NCBI GenBank assembly: GCA_023935145.1
Contig: CM043705.1
Span: forward strand, 89,004,084 to 89,068,083
Length of the DNA stretch: 64,000 bases
Source: Bretschneidera sinensis
Lineage: Eukaryota > Streptophyta > Magnoliopsida > Brassicales > Akaniaceae
Direction of reading: 5' to 3'
Each line of letters starts with the position of its first letter. The first letter of the stretch is position 1. Below are positions 33,601-46,560 of this stretch, in pieces. The notes below the pieces were generated by a model. That model did no database searches. It was not told the origin of the DNA and saw nothing but the letters and a program-made list of their open reading frames with translations. A program made the translations under genes and the position numbers.

Positions 33601-36600
33601 GATGTTTAAAGATGCTTCTGAAATTAGAGACACAGATCTCATTCCTCATCAAGAATCTTGAAACTTCTCCTTTTTCTTTTTTTTGGGGTGTGGGGGTGTA
33701 TAGCATACTGTATATCTATATGTTGGTGGATATTACCATTAGCTAAACTAAGTGGTATTAGATTACAAATAAAAAAGATCTATCAAGATTGAGGTGATGA
33801 TGCCGTTGTTTGTCCATCTAATTAAGGAATGTTTAAAAATGCTTCTACAATTAGAGATCCAGATCTTCTCATCCCTTGTCAAGAATTTTGGAACTTTTTA
33901 TGTTTTTGTTTTCTTTTCTTGGGGTATATTTTATCCCTTTACACACTCTATAAGATAGGCCTTCTAACCCTTTTTGTTAGAGCATGCAACATAGAAATCT
34001 ACCTTGGTTCTGTCGCAAGGGAAGATGCAATCGTAAAAATGGATAACTGGCAAGAATCATGAAGCTAAGTATTGAAGTTTCTCTAACATAGAGGATTTGA
34101 TCCACCCTATTTGATATGGGTCCTTTCGAAAGGATTACTACAAATTTGGTAGCTAGTAGTTTTTTCTTTGATATGGGGATCTCATTTTTGTCATTCTATT
34201 CTCTTCCTTTTGATATTCTTTTTATAAACAATGTTGAAGTTTTGTATTTCTCTACTTCCAGAAGTTTGATGCTCTTTCAGAATTTTGAAGCTTACAAACA
34301 AGCATCTCGTTGGAAATTTGGGATCACTCATGGATATGAATGCAAATTTATTGTTTGGAGAACTTGTTCTCTCATTCTCTCAAACTCTCATCCTTCTTTC
34401 TCTCTCTCTTCACCCTCCCCATTATTTTTGTTTCCACTTCTCTTATGTTTGTCTCTCTTTCTTTCTTGATCTATCTATTTTTATTCTAGGAAAGGCTTAC
34501 CATTTTAGGATCATGGTTGCTAATGATATACGTGTGAGAGGTTAAAAACCAACATGGAGATTGGGAGTGGTGGAGGGAATCACAGTGAAAGTAAAAGGAG
34601 CCACTTGAACTGGGTCTTCTGAAGCCTGCTAAACAGTTTTTCTACTGTTATATAAAAAAATCAGTTTTTCTATTTTGGATTTCTACTCGGTAACCCTATT
34701 CACCTCACATGCAAAAAATGAAAACATTTCATTCTTACTTCCTGTACCTTCTCTATTAGGGAATGGATTTTTGATAGTCAATGATTGTGGCAAAAGAGGG
34801 TGAGAGATTTAGGCGATCAGAGATCCGGCTGATCTGGTTCCATTTCAGTAGAGAGGAAAAGGATAGGGAATGCTTTAGTTCCCCCTGGTAATTATAATTG
34901 TATCCTTGATTATTTTCTTCCTGAACTAATATTAGGTATCTTTGTCTAGTTAGAAGTGTGAACAATGTTCAGCTACTGATGATGTGAAGTAGGTTCTGAA
35001 AGGCCTCCTCTCATCGTTTGCATTTTGTTGTGTTTTTACCCGACTTTCTTTTAACATTAAAATTGACTGAAAATTCTAAGGTAGAAAAGCATATTTACAA
35101 TGTTACCATCTTGGTGTGTTTGTCTAAGGAAACAGTGCATAGAGAAGCAACTGAACAAAGAGTAAGGTGAAAACTATGGAAGCCAAAATGCAATAAGTGG
35201 GTGCAAACTAACTTAGTTGGAAAAGTCATTTGTCGTCGCTCAAGAGACTTGAGATTGAATCCCACTCACACAAGGGATTGGGGATAAGCATATTGTGTAG
35301 CTCATTGGTCCAATGAGTCTCCAGTGAAACAAAAAAAATGAACTATATAAGATGTGCCCTTGCCCCCAACTAGGGGGGAGAGGATCTAAATGGCCACATC
35401 AAGTAGAACAAAAAAGAAAAGCAACTGGCAGCGATGAACCTTTATCATATCCAATTGTTTAACTCATTGATATTTATAGTATAGTAAATGACTTAAGTTG
35501 TTGATAAGGATTACCATAATGTACACCAATTTTTATACTGATTTTTTTCTGTGAGAAGCACTAGTTGACACTTTGAGACATAGAATACCTTCAAGGCCTC
35601 GTTGAATGAAGTGTTAATGCTTTCATGTAAGTTATACTTTTGCTAAGTCATCCATCTCTATGAGGAACCCTATGAGCCAACTTCAATAACTGTTGTTAAA
35701 TGTTGATACTATCTGCAAAGCTAAATGTTGATACTATCTTATTAAGTTAAATGTTGATATTTTCTGCAAAGCTAAGTGTTGATATTATCTGCAATGCTAA
35801 ATGTTCATATATTATCTGTAAAACTAAATGTTTATATTATCTGCATAGCTAAAGCCTTGTTTAGTTATGGAAAACATTTTCCATTTTATCTCCATTTTCC
35901 TTAACACTTTATTTTAAAACTTCTTTATTTTTCATCTTTTCAACATAATTTGGAAAACAATTTTTTTTAGTGTTTTATGTTTCCCAATATTATGTTGAAA
36001 AGACAAAAAAAACAAATGTCTTGTTTTCCAAATTCTGGTAAAAGTGTGCAAATTGTTGAGTGAAGTGTTAAGGAAAATGGAGATAGAAAATGGAAAATGT
36101 TTTCCACAACTAAAGAAGCCTTAAATGTATATATAATCTGCAAAGCTTAATGTTTACATGTTAGGCAGACTGCATTTGCCATTAAGCCCTTTTTTTTGTT
36201 CCGTTTTAACTTATCTGGTCAAATTGACTCCAGATTGCTATGTGGTTGATATCATGGTGGAAGCCTATTCCAGTTGTGGTCATCCTATCTAAGATGTTCT
36301 TTGCAGGTATGTCTTTGCTTCAATGAATTAGGGATGATAGATAATGCTTAGTAGCTGATCTAATAATGATTGGTACTACTTGCTCTTACCATATGTGTAC
36401 ATATATATTGGCAGGTGTTTCCTTGTTTGCTGCCCTTGGGTTTTTACTTTATGGTGGAAGGTAATTGTACTGCAACTTACTGTGTGCTATATTTGCTTCA
36501 AATGGTATGCTATCTAGGGTTTTAGCTACCATGACAAATTAATTCTATGTATGTAGATGAGCATGCTGGAAACTATTTGATCTATTTGATGTAGGATAGT

Positions 36601-39600
36601 AGCAAAGTAGTAACAATAAGGAATTAAAAAGATAAAAACCGATCCAAATCACATGGATCAATCCCAAATCACATGGGATAACAATCCAAATTACATAGAC
36701 AAACTCAACAGTCAATCACAGAGTATGGTAAATAATAATTTAATCTGGTTTTATTCATAAGCTGCCAAATAATACATGAGTCTCCCATATATATAGGAAA
36801 ATCTTAATATATAGATAAGGAAGAAATCATAAGAATATAAGACTAATCCTAATATATAGATAAAGAAGAAATCATAAGAGGAAAAGACAAATCCTAATCT
36901 ATAGATAAGGAAATCATAAGAAATAAACAAATTCTAGTCCTACTCCAATAAGGGAACTAACTAAGATAATAAAAACTAATTAACTAAACTTAAATAAACT
37001 CTAAATACCCATAATATTGCCAATTACATAATTATCCCCGTAATTAAAATATCCCCAGTACTTGGATTTAATTCCCTAATTCTACTCTTCCTCTTGTACT
37101 ACATAACTATTATATCATTCTAACTAATGTTATCATGGGATGAAATTTATGCCATTTAGCGGCAAAAACTTATTTTCGTATTTGCCTAACTGAAGGCATA
37201 ATTAATATCAGTTCTCTAACACCCCTATGTAATTACTTTTTCTCTCCCACACACAAATTAGTCAAATTTTCTCAGTATCTTAATTTCAGTGTAGAAGGTC
37301 AAAGAGGCTAATGAGTTTTGAAGGTTTGTTGAATTGACTTTATACTGTATCCTTTCTTGGCATAATGTGAAATTTGTGCATAGTTTAGCCTTTCTAGAGG
37401 GAGGTATGTCTTAGATGCTGCGCACTGGTGGTGACATTATGGGCAACCTGCAAGATGTAGAAAATTATCACTTGGCCCGGCTCAAGAGCCTTGGCTCAAG
37501 CAGATACTTCATGGATAAGAATCTATGAAGCATAGATATGGGTGCGATACTATACAGATTTGATTCGGAAACTTTGAAAATTTAAGATATGATAAGGCGA
37601 GAATATATTAATGTTTTATTGTATATGTGTACACATATAGACTATAATGTATCTTTATATTTTGCTAATTTTGGGCCTAAAAAAACTAATTTCAAATGAG
37701 TTTTGACAGGCCATATAGGCCTTGTTTGGTACCCCGATTTAAACCAAGCTTGGCTTAAATTCAGGGTTGATTTACCAATTCCAAAGCAAGATTCCACCAA
37801 TTCCAAGGCAAGATTTAAGCCAAACTTGGCTTAAATCAGGGTACCTAACTTGGCCATAACAGTCGGGCATGTTTTCGATGGGTAATGATACAATAATCTG
37901 GCCCTTTTATGTTACCAGAAGGGAAAAGGCCCTACAGTCTGGCCTCAAATGTAATTACGAAGAGGTCCAAAAGACGAAAAAAAGGGAAAATAAAAACTGA
38001 AAACCATATGAAAAAGGGAAAGGCAAGCCTGGACCAAGGAGTCATCTTCTCATTTTCATCATGTCTCATTTTCATCATGGTTCTGTAACAAGCTGAAACA
38101 GAAAGAGTAGCATTCAATTTTCTTCATTCCTCTTCTCTCTGCGACTCTGAGTTAAGTAAACATTGTAGCAGAAATCCGCATCATTTCAGTAAAAACTAAT
38201 TGAACAATATATATCCTACCTATTGGGACGTTTCCTAAATCTGTAATCCCTATAACCTATTTTCATTTGCTATCTAGGATAAGTGCCATATGTATCCATA
38301 CATATTTGTAGGTATCCGCACATGTTAGGTGCATATATCTGGTAAGGACATGATACCGATATGCAAAGGAGTTTCGTTTATTTGTGCTTCATAGCTTATA
38401 GTCTAAGGAATTTCTGTTGTAGATGCCTTTTATTATGTTGATAGGGAATTTGAGTTGATATCTGTATCCCTCTCCTTTTGTCCCACTAAAAAAGAAAGGA
38501 ACTCTCAATTCTCAGTTGCTGCTGTTAGAAGCCTTGTTCTGCTTGGTCATTATTGATTGTGTGATTTGATGTATTTTGAGGGATTATGATTTATCTGTAG
38601 TATAGCTTGTCTCACTGTTTGGAGTCGAGGTTGGCTAAAATTTTGGTTCTTGTGCGAAGCAGAGTATCTGTTGCGTGTAAGGTGGTTGGGGTCTGGTGCT
38701 TTTCTAGCAGATTAAAGTCACACCAAAGCTGGAGTGAATCACAACCTCACCTCTAACACACAATTTGAATGGGGGAACAGATTTCGTTTGGCCCCAGGTC
38801 AATTGGTGTCTAGTGGTTCATGTTAGCCATCTCACTCTTCCCGCTGTTTCATTCTTCCCCCACCTCCCCAAAACAGGGAAAGAAGTGATTGGAGGAAGTG
38901 AATGGATGGGGAATATTAGAAATAAGCCCCTAGCAGACCCAAAATGATGGCTAAAGCAACTAATATACCGTCATCCTCACTCACTTTTAGTGATGTGTAA
39001 TAAATGTCCTGGGGGGCCTCAAGGTTGAGCTCAGGTTCCATTTACTGAGGGCCATGTCTGACAAATTGTAGTAGTCAAGTGTGATACCTTTTTATCTATC
39101 ATTCAATGTGGTGTATTCTCCTACTTGCAGCTGTGTCTGTTGATGTCCTCCTATGTTCTGTTGAGACAGTGGTTCACTTGATGATTGTACCATACAAAAT
39201 TAACTTCTGTTTATTACCTTGCCTCTTTTGTGAACATGCATATCTGTTGCAATCATCTAAATTGTTCTCTCTTCACTGTCATCTTCTGGTAGGCTCTTTT
39301 TAATGTTGCAGCGTTTCCCTGTAGAATCGAAAGGACGGCGTAAGAAACTGCAGGAGGTAATTTATTCAATTTTAAATTAGTTATGGTTTTTGAAATCTAT
39401 TTGTTTTTTTGAGTGTTTTTCTCTTTTTGGTCTTGGTTTGGGCAGGTTGGTTATGTGACTACCATATGTTTCTCATGTTTCCTTGTCAGATGCATTATGG
39501 TGAGTTTGCTTGTGTTCTTTCTGTCTCTACAAATTGTGTTATGGGAGCTTGATGCCCCACGTATTATGTACATAAAAAGAGAAGAATTGATGGTAAGACT

Positions 39601-40737
39601 AATATAGTGGATTTTGCCAAACCCACATCTTGATCTTGTCGATTGAATTCTGTACCAATCAGTATGAAGTTCTTTGCTAGTGGATTTCAGAGTCAAGACT
39701 TTATTGCTTCATGATGCCTGTTTCTGGCGTTCATCTAACTATATAACTTTTATTATCTTTAATGCTCTAGATGTGCTTTAACGCGTTTGATAAAGCGGCA
39801 GATCTTGATGTTTTGGATCACCCAATTCTAAATCTCATATATTACGTGGTAAGTTATTGTCTACATTGTATGTGACTGCCAAGGTTTTCATGTCTTGCTG
39901 CCTGTTTTCCTATTGCCAACTTTCTACTTTCTTTCTTTTTTAGCTCATTGGTATTTGATTGAAACAAAAGTACTTTTTTACATGTGCCATATTTTGCGAT
40001 TAACTAATATGCATGCCTTTGCCACATGGCTAATATGGTTGGTCGAAAGTTCTTATGCTTAATGTGGGTGACATGATTGAGGATCTATACCTTTTTTGGA
40101 TGCTCAGTTTAGGTGCCATGTGTATGGAGAGAATGTTGGTGGGCTTCGTTTATACATTTTTTTGTAGGGACATTTCTTCTCCTTAGAATTTAAAAACTTT
40201 GACCTTTTTTTATAACAATAAAAAAAAAGCATTTAAAAACTTTGAATATGGGAGTGCCAGAAAGCATCATCACTGTATCTTCCATGTTTAAATGGATTGT
40301 AGTATAAAAATGTCAAACCTCTAATTTCTTACCCATTGCTTCAGAGCATACATGACTATAGTGCTGTACTGGATTTCAAAGACGCATCAACATAGAATTG
40401 TTCTTAAGTGAGCATAAGATCACAAGTGACTTGTTTCTGCTCAGGTTGAAGATTTGTTTTTTGTTCTCTTAAGCTAATGGTATTAAGTAGAACTCTTGCT
40501 ACCTGTATGAGGTGGTTTGTTATGAGTTAATTTTGTGGCTTCCAAAATGATAAGTGCTAGGAATCATGTTTTCTATCTATCTTGGATTTAGAATGTCATT
40601 TTCTTTTTTATCTAAAAAGCAGTTTTCTCCTTTTCTTTTTGCAGTTGGTGGAGATATTACCTTCTTCTTTGGTCCTTTTCATCTTGAGGAAGTTGCCACC
40701 AAAACGGGGTATCACACAATATCATCCTATACGCTGA
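30680..40737 (+). CDS. TOM3: TOM1/TOM3-family seven-helix membrane protein (complete, 11 exons)
   Basis: This is a host tonoplast multi-pass protein of the TOM1/TOM3/THH1 (DUF1084) family, best known as a host factor used by tobamovirus replication complexes; its normal role is unclear. Exons are 30680-30844, 31418-31508, 31610-31662, 31756-31848, 31931-32002, 36234-36306, 36415-36460, 39293-39356, 39446-39499, 39771-39848 and 40645-40737. Phases agree and give 293 aa (family members are about 290-300). Landmarks in order are [100 protein letters not shown], then [18 protein letters not shown]. Several hydrophobic segments of ~20 residues fit seven membrane helices. The ATG at 30680 (MGRNITEV) was chosen because it follows a GA-rich leader and matches family length. 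The exon-3 donor (GAG|GTTCAA) is weak. Closest member (TOM3 or THH1) is undecided. Confidence 0.93.
33536..33900. repeat. Imperfect tandem duplication within the TOM intron
   Basis: 33536-33675 and 33761-33900 share AAGAT(C)CATCAAGATT, GATGAT, GGAATGTTTAAA-GATGCTTCT-like words and the order ATTAGAGA…CAGATCT…TCAAGAAT…GAAACTT. The copies are diverged. Confidence 0.65.
35185..35400 (+). repeat. SINE-like segment in the TOM intron
   Basis: TAACTTAGTTGG (A-box-like) is followed ~45 bases later by GAGATTGAATCCC (B-box-like), then a non-tRNA body. The layout fits a tRNA-derived SINE. A clear poly-A or oligo-T tail and target duplication were not confirmed. Confidence 0.45.
35690..36155. repeat. ~27-bp minisatellite split by a MITE
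   Basis: The unit AAATGTTGATATTATCTGCAAAGCT recurs about six times with small changes from 35690 to 35850. It resumes after the MITE with AAATGTATATATAATCTGC (36123 on). Confidence 0.78.
35850..36124. mobile_element. Tourist-like MITE (269 bp)
   Basis: The element 35853-36121 has ~55-bp terminal inverted repeats (AGCCTTGTTTAGTTATGGAA against AGGCTTCTTTAGTTGTGGAA on the other strand, then AACATTTTCCATTTT). It is flanked by TAA (35850-35852 and 36122-36124), the 3-bp target of PIF/Harbinger elements. It has no coding capacity. Confidence 0.85.
36461..39292 (+). other. Large intron 7 of the TOM-family gene
   Basis: This 2.8-kb intron contains a run of related AATCATAAGA / TATAGATAAGGAAG words at 36790-36930 and one small MITE at 37718-37855. 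No exon-like sequence was missed: the flanking exons join in phase (AG|G). Confidence 0.65.
37715..37858. mobile_element. Small MITE (138 bp)
   Basis: 37718-37855 is almost all inverted repeat: GGCCTTGTTTGGTACCCCGA at left against GGCCAAGTTAGGTACCCTGA (other strand) at right, then TTTAA(A/G)CCAA. It is flanked by ATA on both sides. It would fold into a hairpin. Confidence 0.75.
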
Positions 40738-42480
40738 TCTGAGTTGTATTTGATAAATATGATGAAAAGCAAATGTAGAGAAAACGAGTCATGCATGCTT
40801 TCACCCTGACGTGCTTCATCTACCCTTAAAAGTAGAACAAAAGCAAACAGTGCAGAGTTAAAAGTTGACCATTTTGTGTTTGGAATCGGGAGCTAACTTG
40901 GTGGATTCTAAAGTGTCAACTTGTTGCCTACAGGGAGGGGGTCAGAGATCTGTTGAAAAAGAGTTGACCTAAGGATTATGAAACGTTCCTGACTTAGTAT
41001 TTTGGTGGTGGTTTGTATGTTTTGCATCTTATAGTTGCTGTTGTCTGCATAAACTTGAAAGGGGATCTTCTTTTGTAGAAAGGAGGAAAATTGTTTCTCG
41101 TGTAATCAGGATAAAGACTAGTCATTATGTGATTGTGGCCTAATTTAACCTTCTTGTGTCCCCTTTTTAAAAGACATAATCCTTGGCTATGAATTTATCT
41201 ACCGGAATATATGATGATTGCTTAGATCACATCAAATGATTTAAAAACTAGGATTTGCATAACATGAAACATTCATGCCTGAAAAAAAATTGGAATATCA
41301 ATGGATGTACTTACATACAGATAGATCCCGGAAGTGATTTAGATTATGAGGGAACTTACCTGCCAAAATTTTAAGAGCAAGAAGTCGGTGAAATTCTGTC
41401 TCCTGTGAGATGTTGAGACTGAATCAGCAGCTTATTTTCTTTACGGACTCGTGGAGCTTTTGTTATACTCTGGAGGTAATGAATGCGTCTCTCAGAGGAA
41501 GAGAAGGTTGACTGGCTAATGAATACCGTCCATTCACCCTCTTCTACCAGTCCTGTCTTAATGTCACACTACTGGGGGGTTTTGAACGGTAGGTTTTGCT
41601 GCGTAATTTTTGGATGGATTTGAATAAAAGTTAATTTCTTCGGCAAAAGAGAGGTTATTAACTCAGAAATGCCCTTTTTAATTTCAGTAACCCTGAAAAA
41701 CTCAATTGAACTATGTCGTAGCTTCTGAACTACAAGAACCTAGTTTATTGAGGCAAGATTAAGATCTATTAGTCCATATTGTCAGGGGATTTATTTGAAT
41801 CAAGCTATATTGAGTGAAGAAGCCTACTGAATTAGATTTTGCGGTAAAACTATACTTTCAGTGGTAGAACGTATATTTTTTTATCGTAAATATAAATTTA
41901 ATGGTAAAAACAACAATAAATTATTCAACCACAAAAAATATATATTTTATCATCAAAAGTATGAATTTTATTATAAAAAATATATTTTTATCACAAAATA
42001 AATATTCTTTTTTATTGCAAAAACACCAAAATAACTATATATACGTTTTAAGGGGAAAAAAGACAATTTTCCTTGGTGCCTAAAATTCTAGTAAGAGTTT
42101 TGAAGCATTTTAGATGTTTATATGTTTAAATAAAGCCACTATATTTAGCCACTAAAAAAGTTGTAAATCCTGATATTCTCTTCAATTGTATTACGTTGAC
42201 TCCACCGAAGTTTGAGGTAAACTACATTCACCATTTTCTATTTTGAACAAGTTCACTTATCTCACTTGTTTCATTCACATTTTAGGTTTCTTATTACATA
42301 TATCCCACGATATCACATCATTACCAACCATTTTCAAACCCAAAGCTACCTTTACATATTTAAAAAGAAAGATGAATTGTTATCACTGCTCAAAATTATC
42401 AATCTTCTTGAGGCAAGAGACATCCAACTTTCAAGTACCTAAGTTGAAAGCCTATGCTACCGATGAATTATAGAAGAAAA
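40738..42480. other. TOM 3' UTR and AT-rich intergenic DNA
   Basis: About 500 bases after the TOM stop are of ordinary 3' UTR composition. From 41850 the sequence is extremely AT-rich. Some decayed copia gag may begin near 42240 (a CYHC word within KRKMNCYHCSK), but it is not readable as a domain. Confidence 0.5.
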
Positions 42481-42704
42481 GTTTCAATTACGAGCATGGT
42501 CGAAAATTTTATTAAATTTCACTACCTACTTATAATCATAGAACTTAATTACAGACTTTAGGTTTCGAAAACTTGTAGAGCTCATTGAACATTTAAGACT
42601 CGATCATATTAATGAGGATGGGGTAAACAAGTTGGTAAAAGTGGATACGTGGATCATCGGATTTTGAATCCCATCCAACTTGTGAAGCTCGACTCATAAG
42701 GAAA

Positions 42705-43414
42705 ATGACCAAATTCCAATTTAGTGGACATGGAGATAGAGCTGCAGATGTATTAGGGTTAATACACACTTACGTGTGTCAGCCCCTAACAGTCAATGCT
42801 AAAGGAGGATACTCCAACTTCATTACCTTTACTGATGATCTTTCAAGATATGGGTGCATCTATTTAATGAAAAACAAGTCTAAATCATTTGAAAAGTTCA
42901 AAGAATTTAGAAATCAAATTGAAATACAAAATTGGAAAGGTATTAAAGCTCTTCAATCTGATCGATGAGGATAAAACTTGACTGATGATTTTCTTGATTA
43001 TCTCAAAAAGAATCGGATTCTCCCTCAATGGACTCCTCTTGGAACACCATAGTTAAATGGTGTGTCCGAAAGGAGAAATTGTAATCTATTAGATATGATA
43101 TGATCCATGATGAGGTACATTGATCTTACTATATACTTTTGAGAATATGCCATCTTAAACACCACGTATTTATTGAACAAAGTTCCCTCAAAGAACCTAA
43201 AACGCCATATGAAATATGGAAAGGGGGGAAATCTAATCTTAAACACATTAAGATTTGGGGTTGTCTTGCTTATGTCAATAAGTTACATAAAAAGAAGTTG
43301 GAAACTAGGCCTGACAAATGTAGTTTTGTGGGATATCCTAAAGAAATATTAGGATATTATTCCTTCATCTACAAAAACAAAATGTGTTTATTTCTAAACA
43401 TGCTACATTTCTAG
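42705..43414 (+). pseudogene. Copia integrase remnant
   Basis: Words in order are GHGDRAADVLGLIHTYVC, GGYSNFITFTDDLSRYGCIY, KSFEKFKEF, IKALQSDR. After a broken stretch come KTPYEIWKGGKSNLKHIKIW, GCLAYVN and FVGYPKE. The expected D of HTDV is Y (HTYV), and frameshifts occur near 42966 and 43060. Confidence 0.85.
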
Positions 43415-43743
43415 AAAAAGAGTTTATGCTTGAAAGGAGCAATGGGAGTAAGACATATTTTTATGAAGTGTTACAAGGACCACAACCTAGACTATTCAAA
43501 TTAAAGAACTTGAATCAATATATCCTCCTATAACACAGCCAGTTCGTAGATCTAGTAGAATACCCAAGGCTCTAGAGAGATATTGATTACTCATAGAATG
43601 TGACCTAGAAGTACACCTTATAGATGATAAGGAACCTGCTAACTACAATGAAGCGAAGTCAGACATCCATTAAGAGAAGTGGCTAGAAACCATGAAATCC
43701 GAAATGGATTCCATGTATTCCAATAAAGTATGGATTTTAACCG

Positions 43744-45083
43744 ATGCATGATAAGTGCTTAAATATTCATATTTAAGCCCCCTTATTTACATTTGTTAGG
43801 TCCTTATTTACGCTAATTTTATCTCTTTTACTCCATTTGTGTGTTTTACATGTTTTTATAGGGTCTTGGAGGAAAAGAAGCAGTTTTGGCACTTAAAGGA
43901 AGAAGCCTGGAATCCTTGGAGCAGTCTCTGGACAAACTGCGATCGATCGCAATATGCAATGCGATCGAGTGCACATTGCGATCGTGCGCGCACAAGAGGG
44001 ATCGAGTGCAGCACTGCGATCGAGCGCAAGACTTGGGCGATTGAGCGCACATGTACGGGCGTGAACAGTAAATTGCAGAACCCTGTTTTGAAAATAAAGA
44101 GTTTTCTTCGGTTTAGGAAGTTTAGGGTTTCCTGCACCTTCTAGGACTTCTCAAACCCTATAAATACACCTATAAGCACACAACATGGAACACAACTTAA
44201 AGAACACTTCTCTTAGCTTTTACTTGGAGTTGTAAGCTTTGAGAGAGAATTGATGCTTCTTCTCTCGGGTTTATTTTTCCCTTTATGTTTAGTTTATATA
44301 TGATGTTTTTAGACAGCATGTGTAACTAACTTTCTTATAAGGCTCGATTGAAGCCCTAGTTATGCTTTCTCATATATTTATTCATTGATAAATCTTTGCC
44401 AATAGCCTTTATTATGTTGCTTAACTTGATTAATACCTGTACTTATTTAAATTCCTCATATGTATGTGTATGGCCAGCGTATGCATATGGTATGGACCTG
44501 TTACTTAGATCAATTTGGATGACCGAGTCCTGGGTCTAACATTAGTAACAAGGGATATCTTATCCGGATACCCGGGTTAATCAACATGGGAAACTGGGAG
44601 TAGATACCATGCCCTAGGTCTCATGTGGTTGTCGATTTCTATAGTACTTATGTTTTCTTAAGGAACAACTCAAGCAGATACCATGCTGAATCCCTTAAGG
44701 AAGAAAAGAGTTAGAGTAGATACCATGCCTAACTCGTTGCTTAGGGAAATCAATAGCTTAAGGAGTAGATACCATGCCCTTAGGTTGACAACCAGTAGGT
44801 ATGCATGATAAGGCTAGTGCACTGATACATTATACAATTGGGAAAGTATGACTAGTGGTGGATATCAAAGCTCTATGTCTTTATTATTATCACTCACATT
44901 CAACAGTTATTTTATTTCTTTTTACTTTAAAGAAACTAATTCTAAAAACTGAACTTTACCAATCCCTGTGGAGATGATCTTGTTTTCGCACACTACACTA
45001 TACTGTCGACCTGGTGCACTTGCAAGTAAAACTAGTACGATTATTTGCTTAATTATTTAGGTAGATAATTGGTCAACAATGCA
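43744..45083 (+). mobile_element. Solo LTR (CGATCG-array family B) in the copia RT
   Basis: The LTR spans 43749-45078 (1330 bp) with target duplication ATGCA (43744-43748 and 45079-45083). It begins TGATAAGTGCTTAAATATTC and ends GGTCAACA. It carries the palindrome array (43938-44050), a TATAAATA box (44159-44166), four GTAGATACCATGC-type repeats (one degenerate) and the terminal TCCCTGTGGAGATGATCTTG tract. It is the same family as the LTRs at 52594 and 59318. Confidence 0.93.
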
Positions 45084-45842
45084 TCTTAAGGTATAATATC
45101 TATAGGTTGCACATGGGTCTTTAAAATAAAGATTTGAGTAGATTAAAAGGTAAAAACCTATAAAGCAAGGCTAGTAGCGAAAGGTTTCAAGCAAAGGTAA
45201 GGAATTGACTTTGACGAAACCTTCTCTCTAGCGGCCATACTTACATCCATTAGGATTTTACATGCAATAGTTGCATACCATGACTATGAGAGATGAGAAA
45301 TGAATGTAAAGATTTCATTCCTCAATAGAAACATAAAGGAGAATGTGTACATGACAAAGTCTAAAGGTTTTACATCTAGTAGTAGTGACCACAAGGTATG
45401 AAAGCTTCAAAAATCTAGTGGATTAAAGCAAACATCTAGAATTTGGAACATCAGTTTTGAAGAGATAATCAAATCATTTGATCTTATAAAAAAACGAATA
45501 TAAACCATGTGCATCTAAGAAGATCAGTAGGACTGCTTTGATATTTTTTCGGTGTTGTATGCTGAAGACATACTACTCATTGGGAATGATGTAGATATGT
45601 TATAGTCAGTCAAGGTTTGGCTGTCAAAGAGATTCTATATGAAGGATTTTGGTGAAATATCTTACATTTTGGGGATAAAGATCTATAAAGATAGATCTAG
45701 AAAGATACTAGGTTTGTCCCAATCCACATACATAAACAAAGTTCTAAAGAGGTTTAGCATGAAAAATTCCAAAAGGGGACTCTTACAAATGAGTCATGGA
45801 ATTTCTTTCTTTAAGGAGATGTCCCCAAAGATTCCAAAAAAA
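45084..45842 (+). pseudogene. Copia reverse transcriptase remnant (3' part)
   Basis: Pieces correspond to GCTW-like, KARLVAKGFKQ-like, and IDFDETF-like blocks near 45100-45225, with the active-site box near 45550 reading LYAEDILLIGND, i.e. YAED in place of YVDD. Then come MKDFGEISYILGIKIYKDRS and LGLSQSTYINKVLKRF. It is broken into several frames. The 5' part of RT lies before the solo LTR (EMDSMYSNKVW near 43700). Confidence 0.82.
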
Positions 45843-46130
45843 TAAAAAATAAAAACGCATGAGTAGGATACCATATGAATAGGTAATTGGTTCCATCGTG
45901 TATGCAATGTTATGTATGGGGTTTGATGTCGTATACACTCTAATTGTTACGAACAGATTTCAGTCCAATCTAGGTGAGGGTCAATGAATAGCCGTGAAAA
46001 ACATTCTTAAGTTTTTGAGAAAAACTAAAGATTTGTTTTTCATATATAGAGGAGAAAATTTGAAACATGATGGCTTCACAAACCCTAGTTTTCAATCTAA
46101 AAAAATGACAGTAAATCAGTTTCTAGATAT

Positions 46131-46560
46131 GTGTTCACCTTGAATGGAGTGATGAGATGGAAAAGTTCTAACCAAGAAAACACCGCAGATTTGACCACGA
46201 AGGCTGAATACATTGTTGCGTCAGAGGCTACGAAAGAGGCTGTTTGGATGAAAAAGTTCATCACTCAACTTGGTGTGGTTTTGTATATAGTTAATCCAAT
46301 AACTCAGTACTATGATAACAATGGTGTTATTGCACAAGCAAAAGAACCAAGGTCTCGTCTAAAGTCTAAGCACATATTTTGACAATTCCATTTGATTAAA
46401 GAGATCATTGGAAGAGGCGATGTAAAGGAAAAAGGAGTTTCATCGACATATAACATAGTGAATCCACTAACTAAGGCAATTTCCCAGCAACAATTTGATC
46501 TCCATTTTAAGAAGATTGGCATGAGATATGTGGGTGATTGGATTTAGTACGAATGAGAGA
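46131..46560 (+). pseudogene. Copia RNase H remnant
   Basis: Contains MRWKSSNQENTADLTTKAEY, IVASEATKEAVWMKKFI, then YYDNNGVIAQAKEPR and SKHIF, followed in frame after a stop by FHLIKEIIGRGDV. This is the normal copia RNase H order and ends the pol region. Confidence 0.82.

Larger units (their letters stand above)
32003..36233 (+). other. Large intron 5 of the TOM-family gene
   Basis: This 4.2-kb intron holds a duplicated ~145-bp block, a SINE-like segment, a minisatellite and a Tourist-like MITE (listed separately). The remainder is unremarkable AT-rich DNA. Confidence 0.7.
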
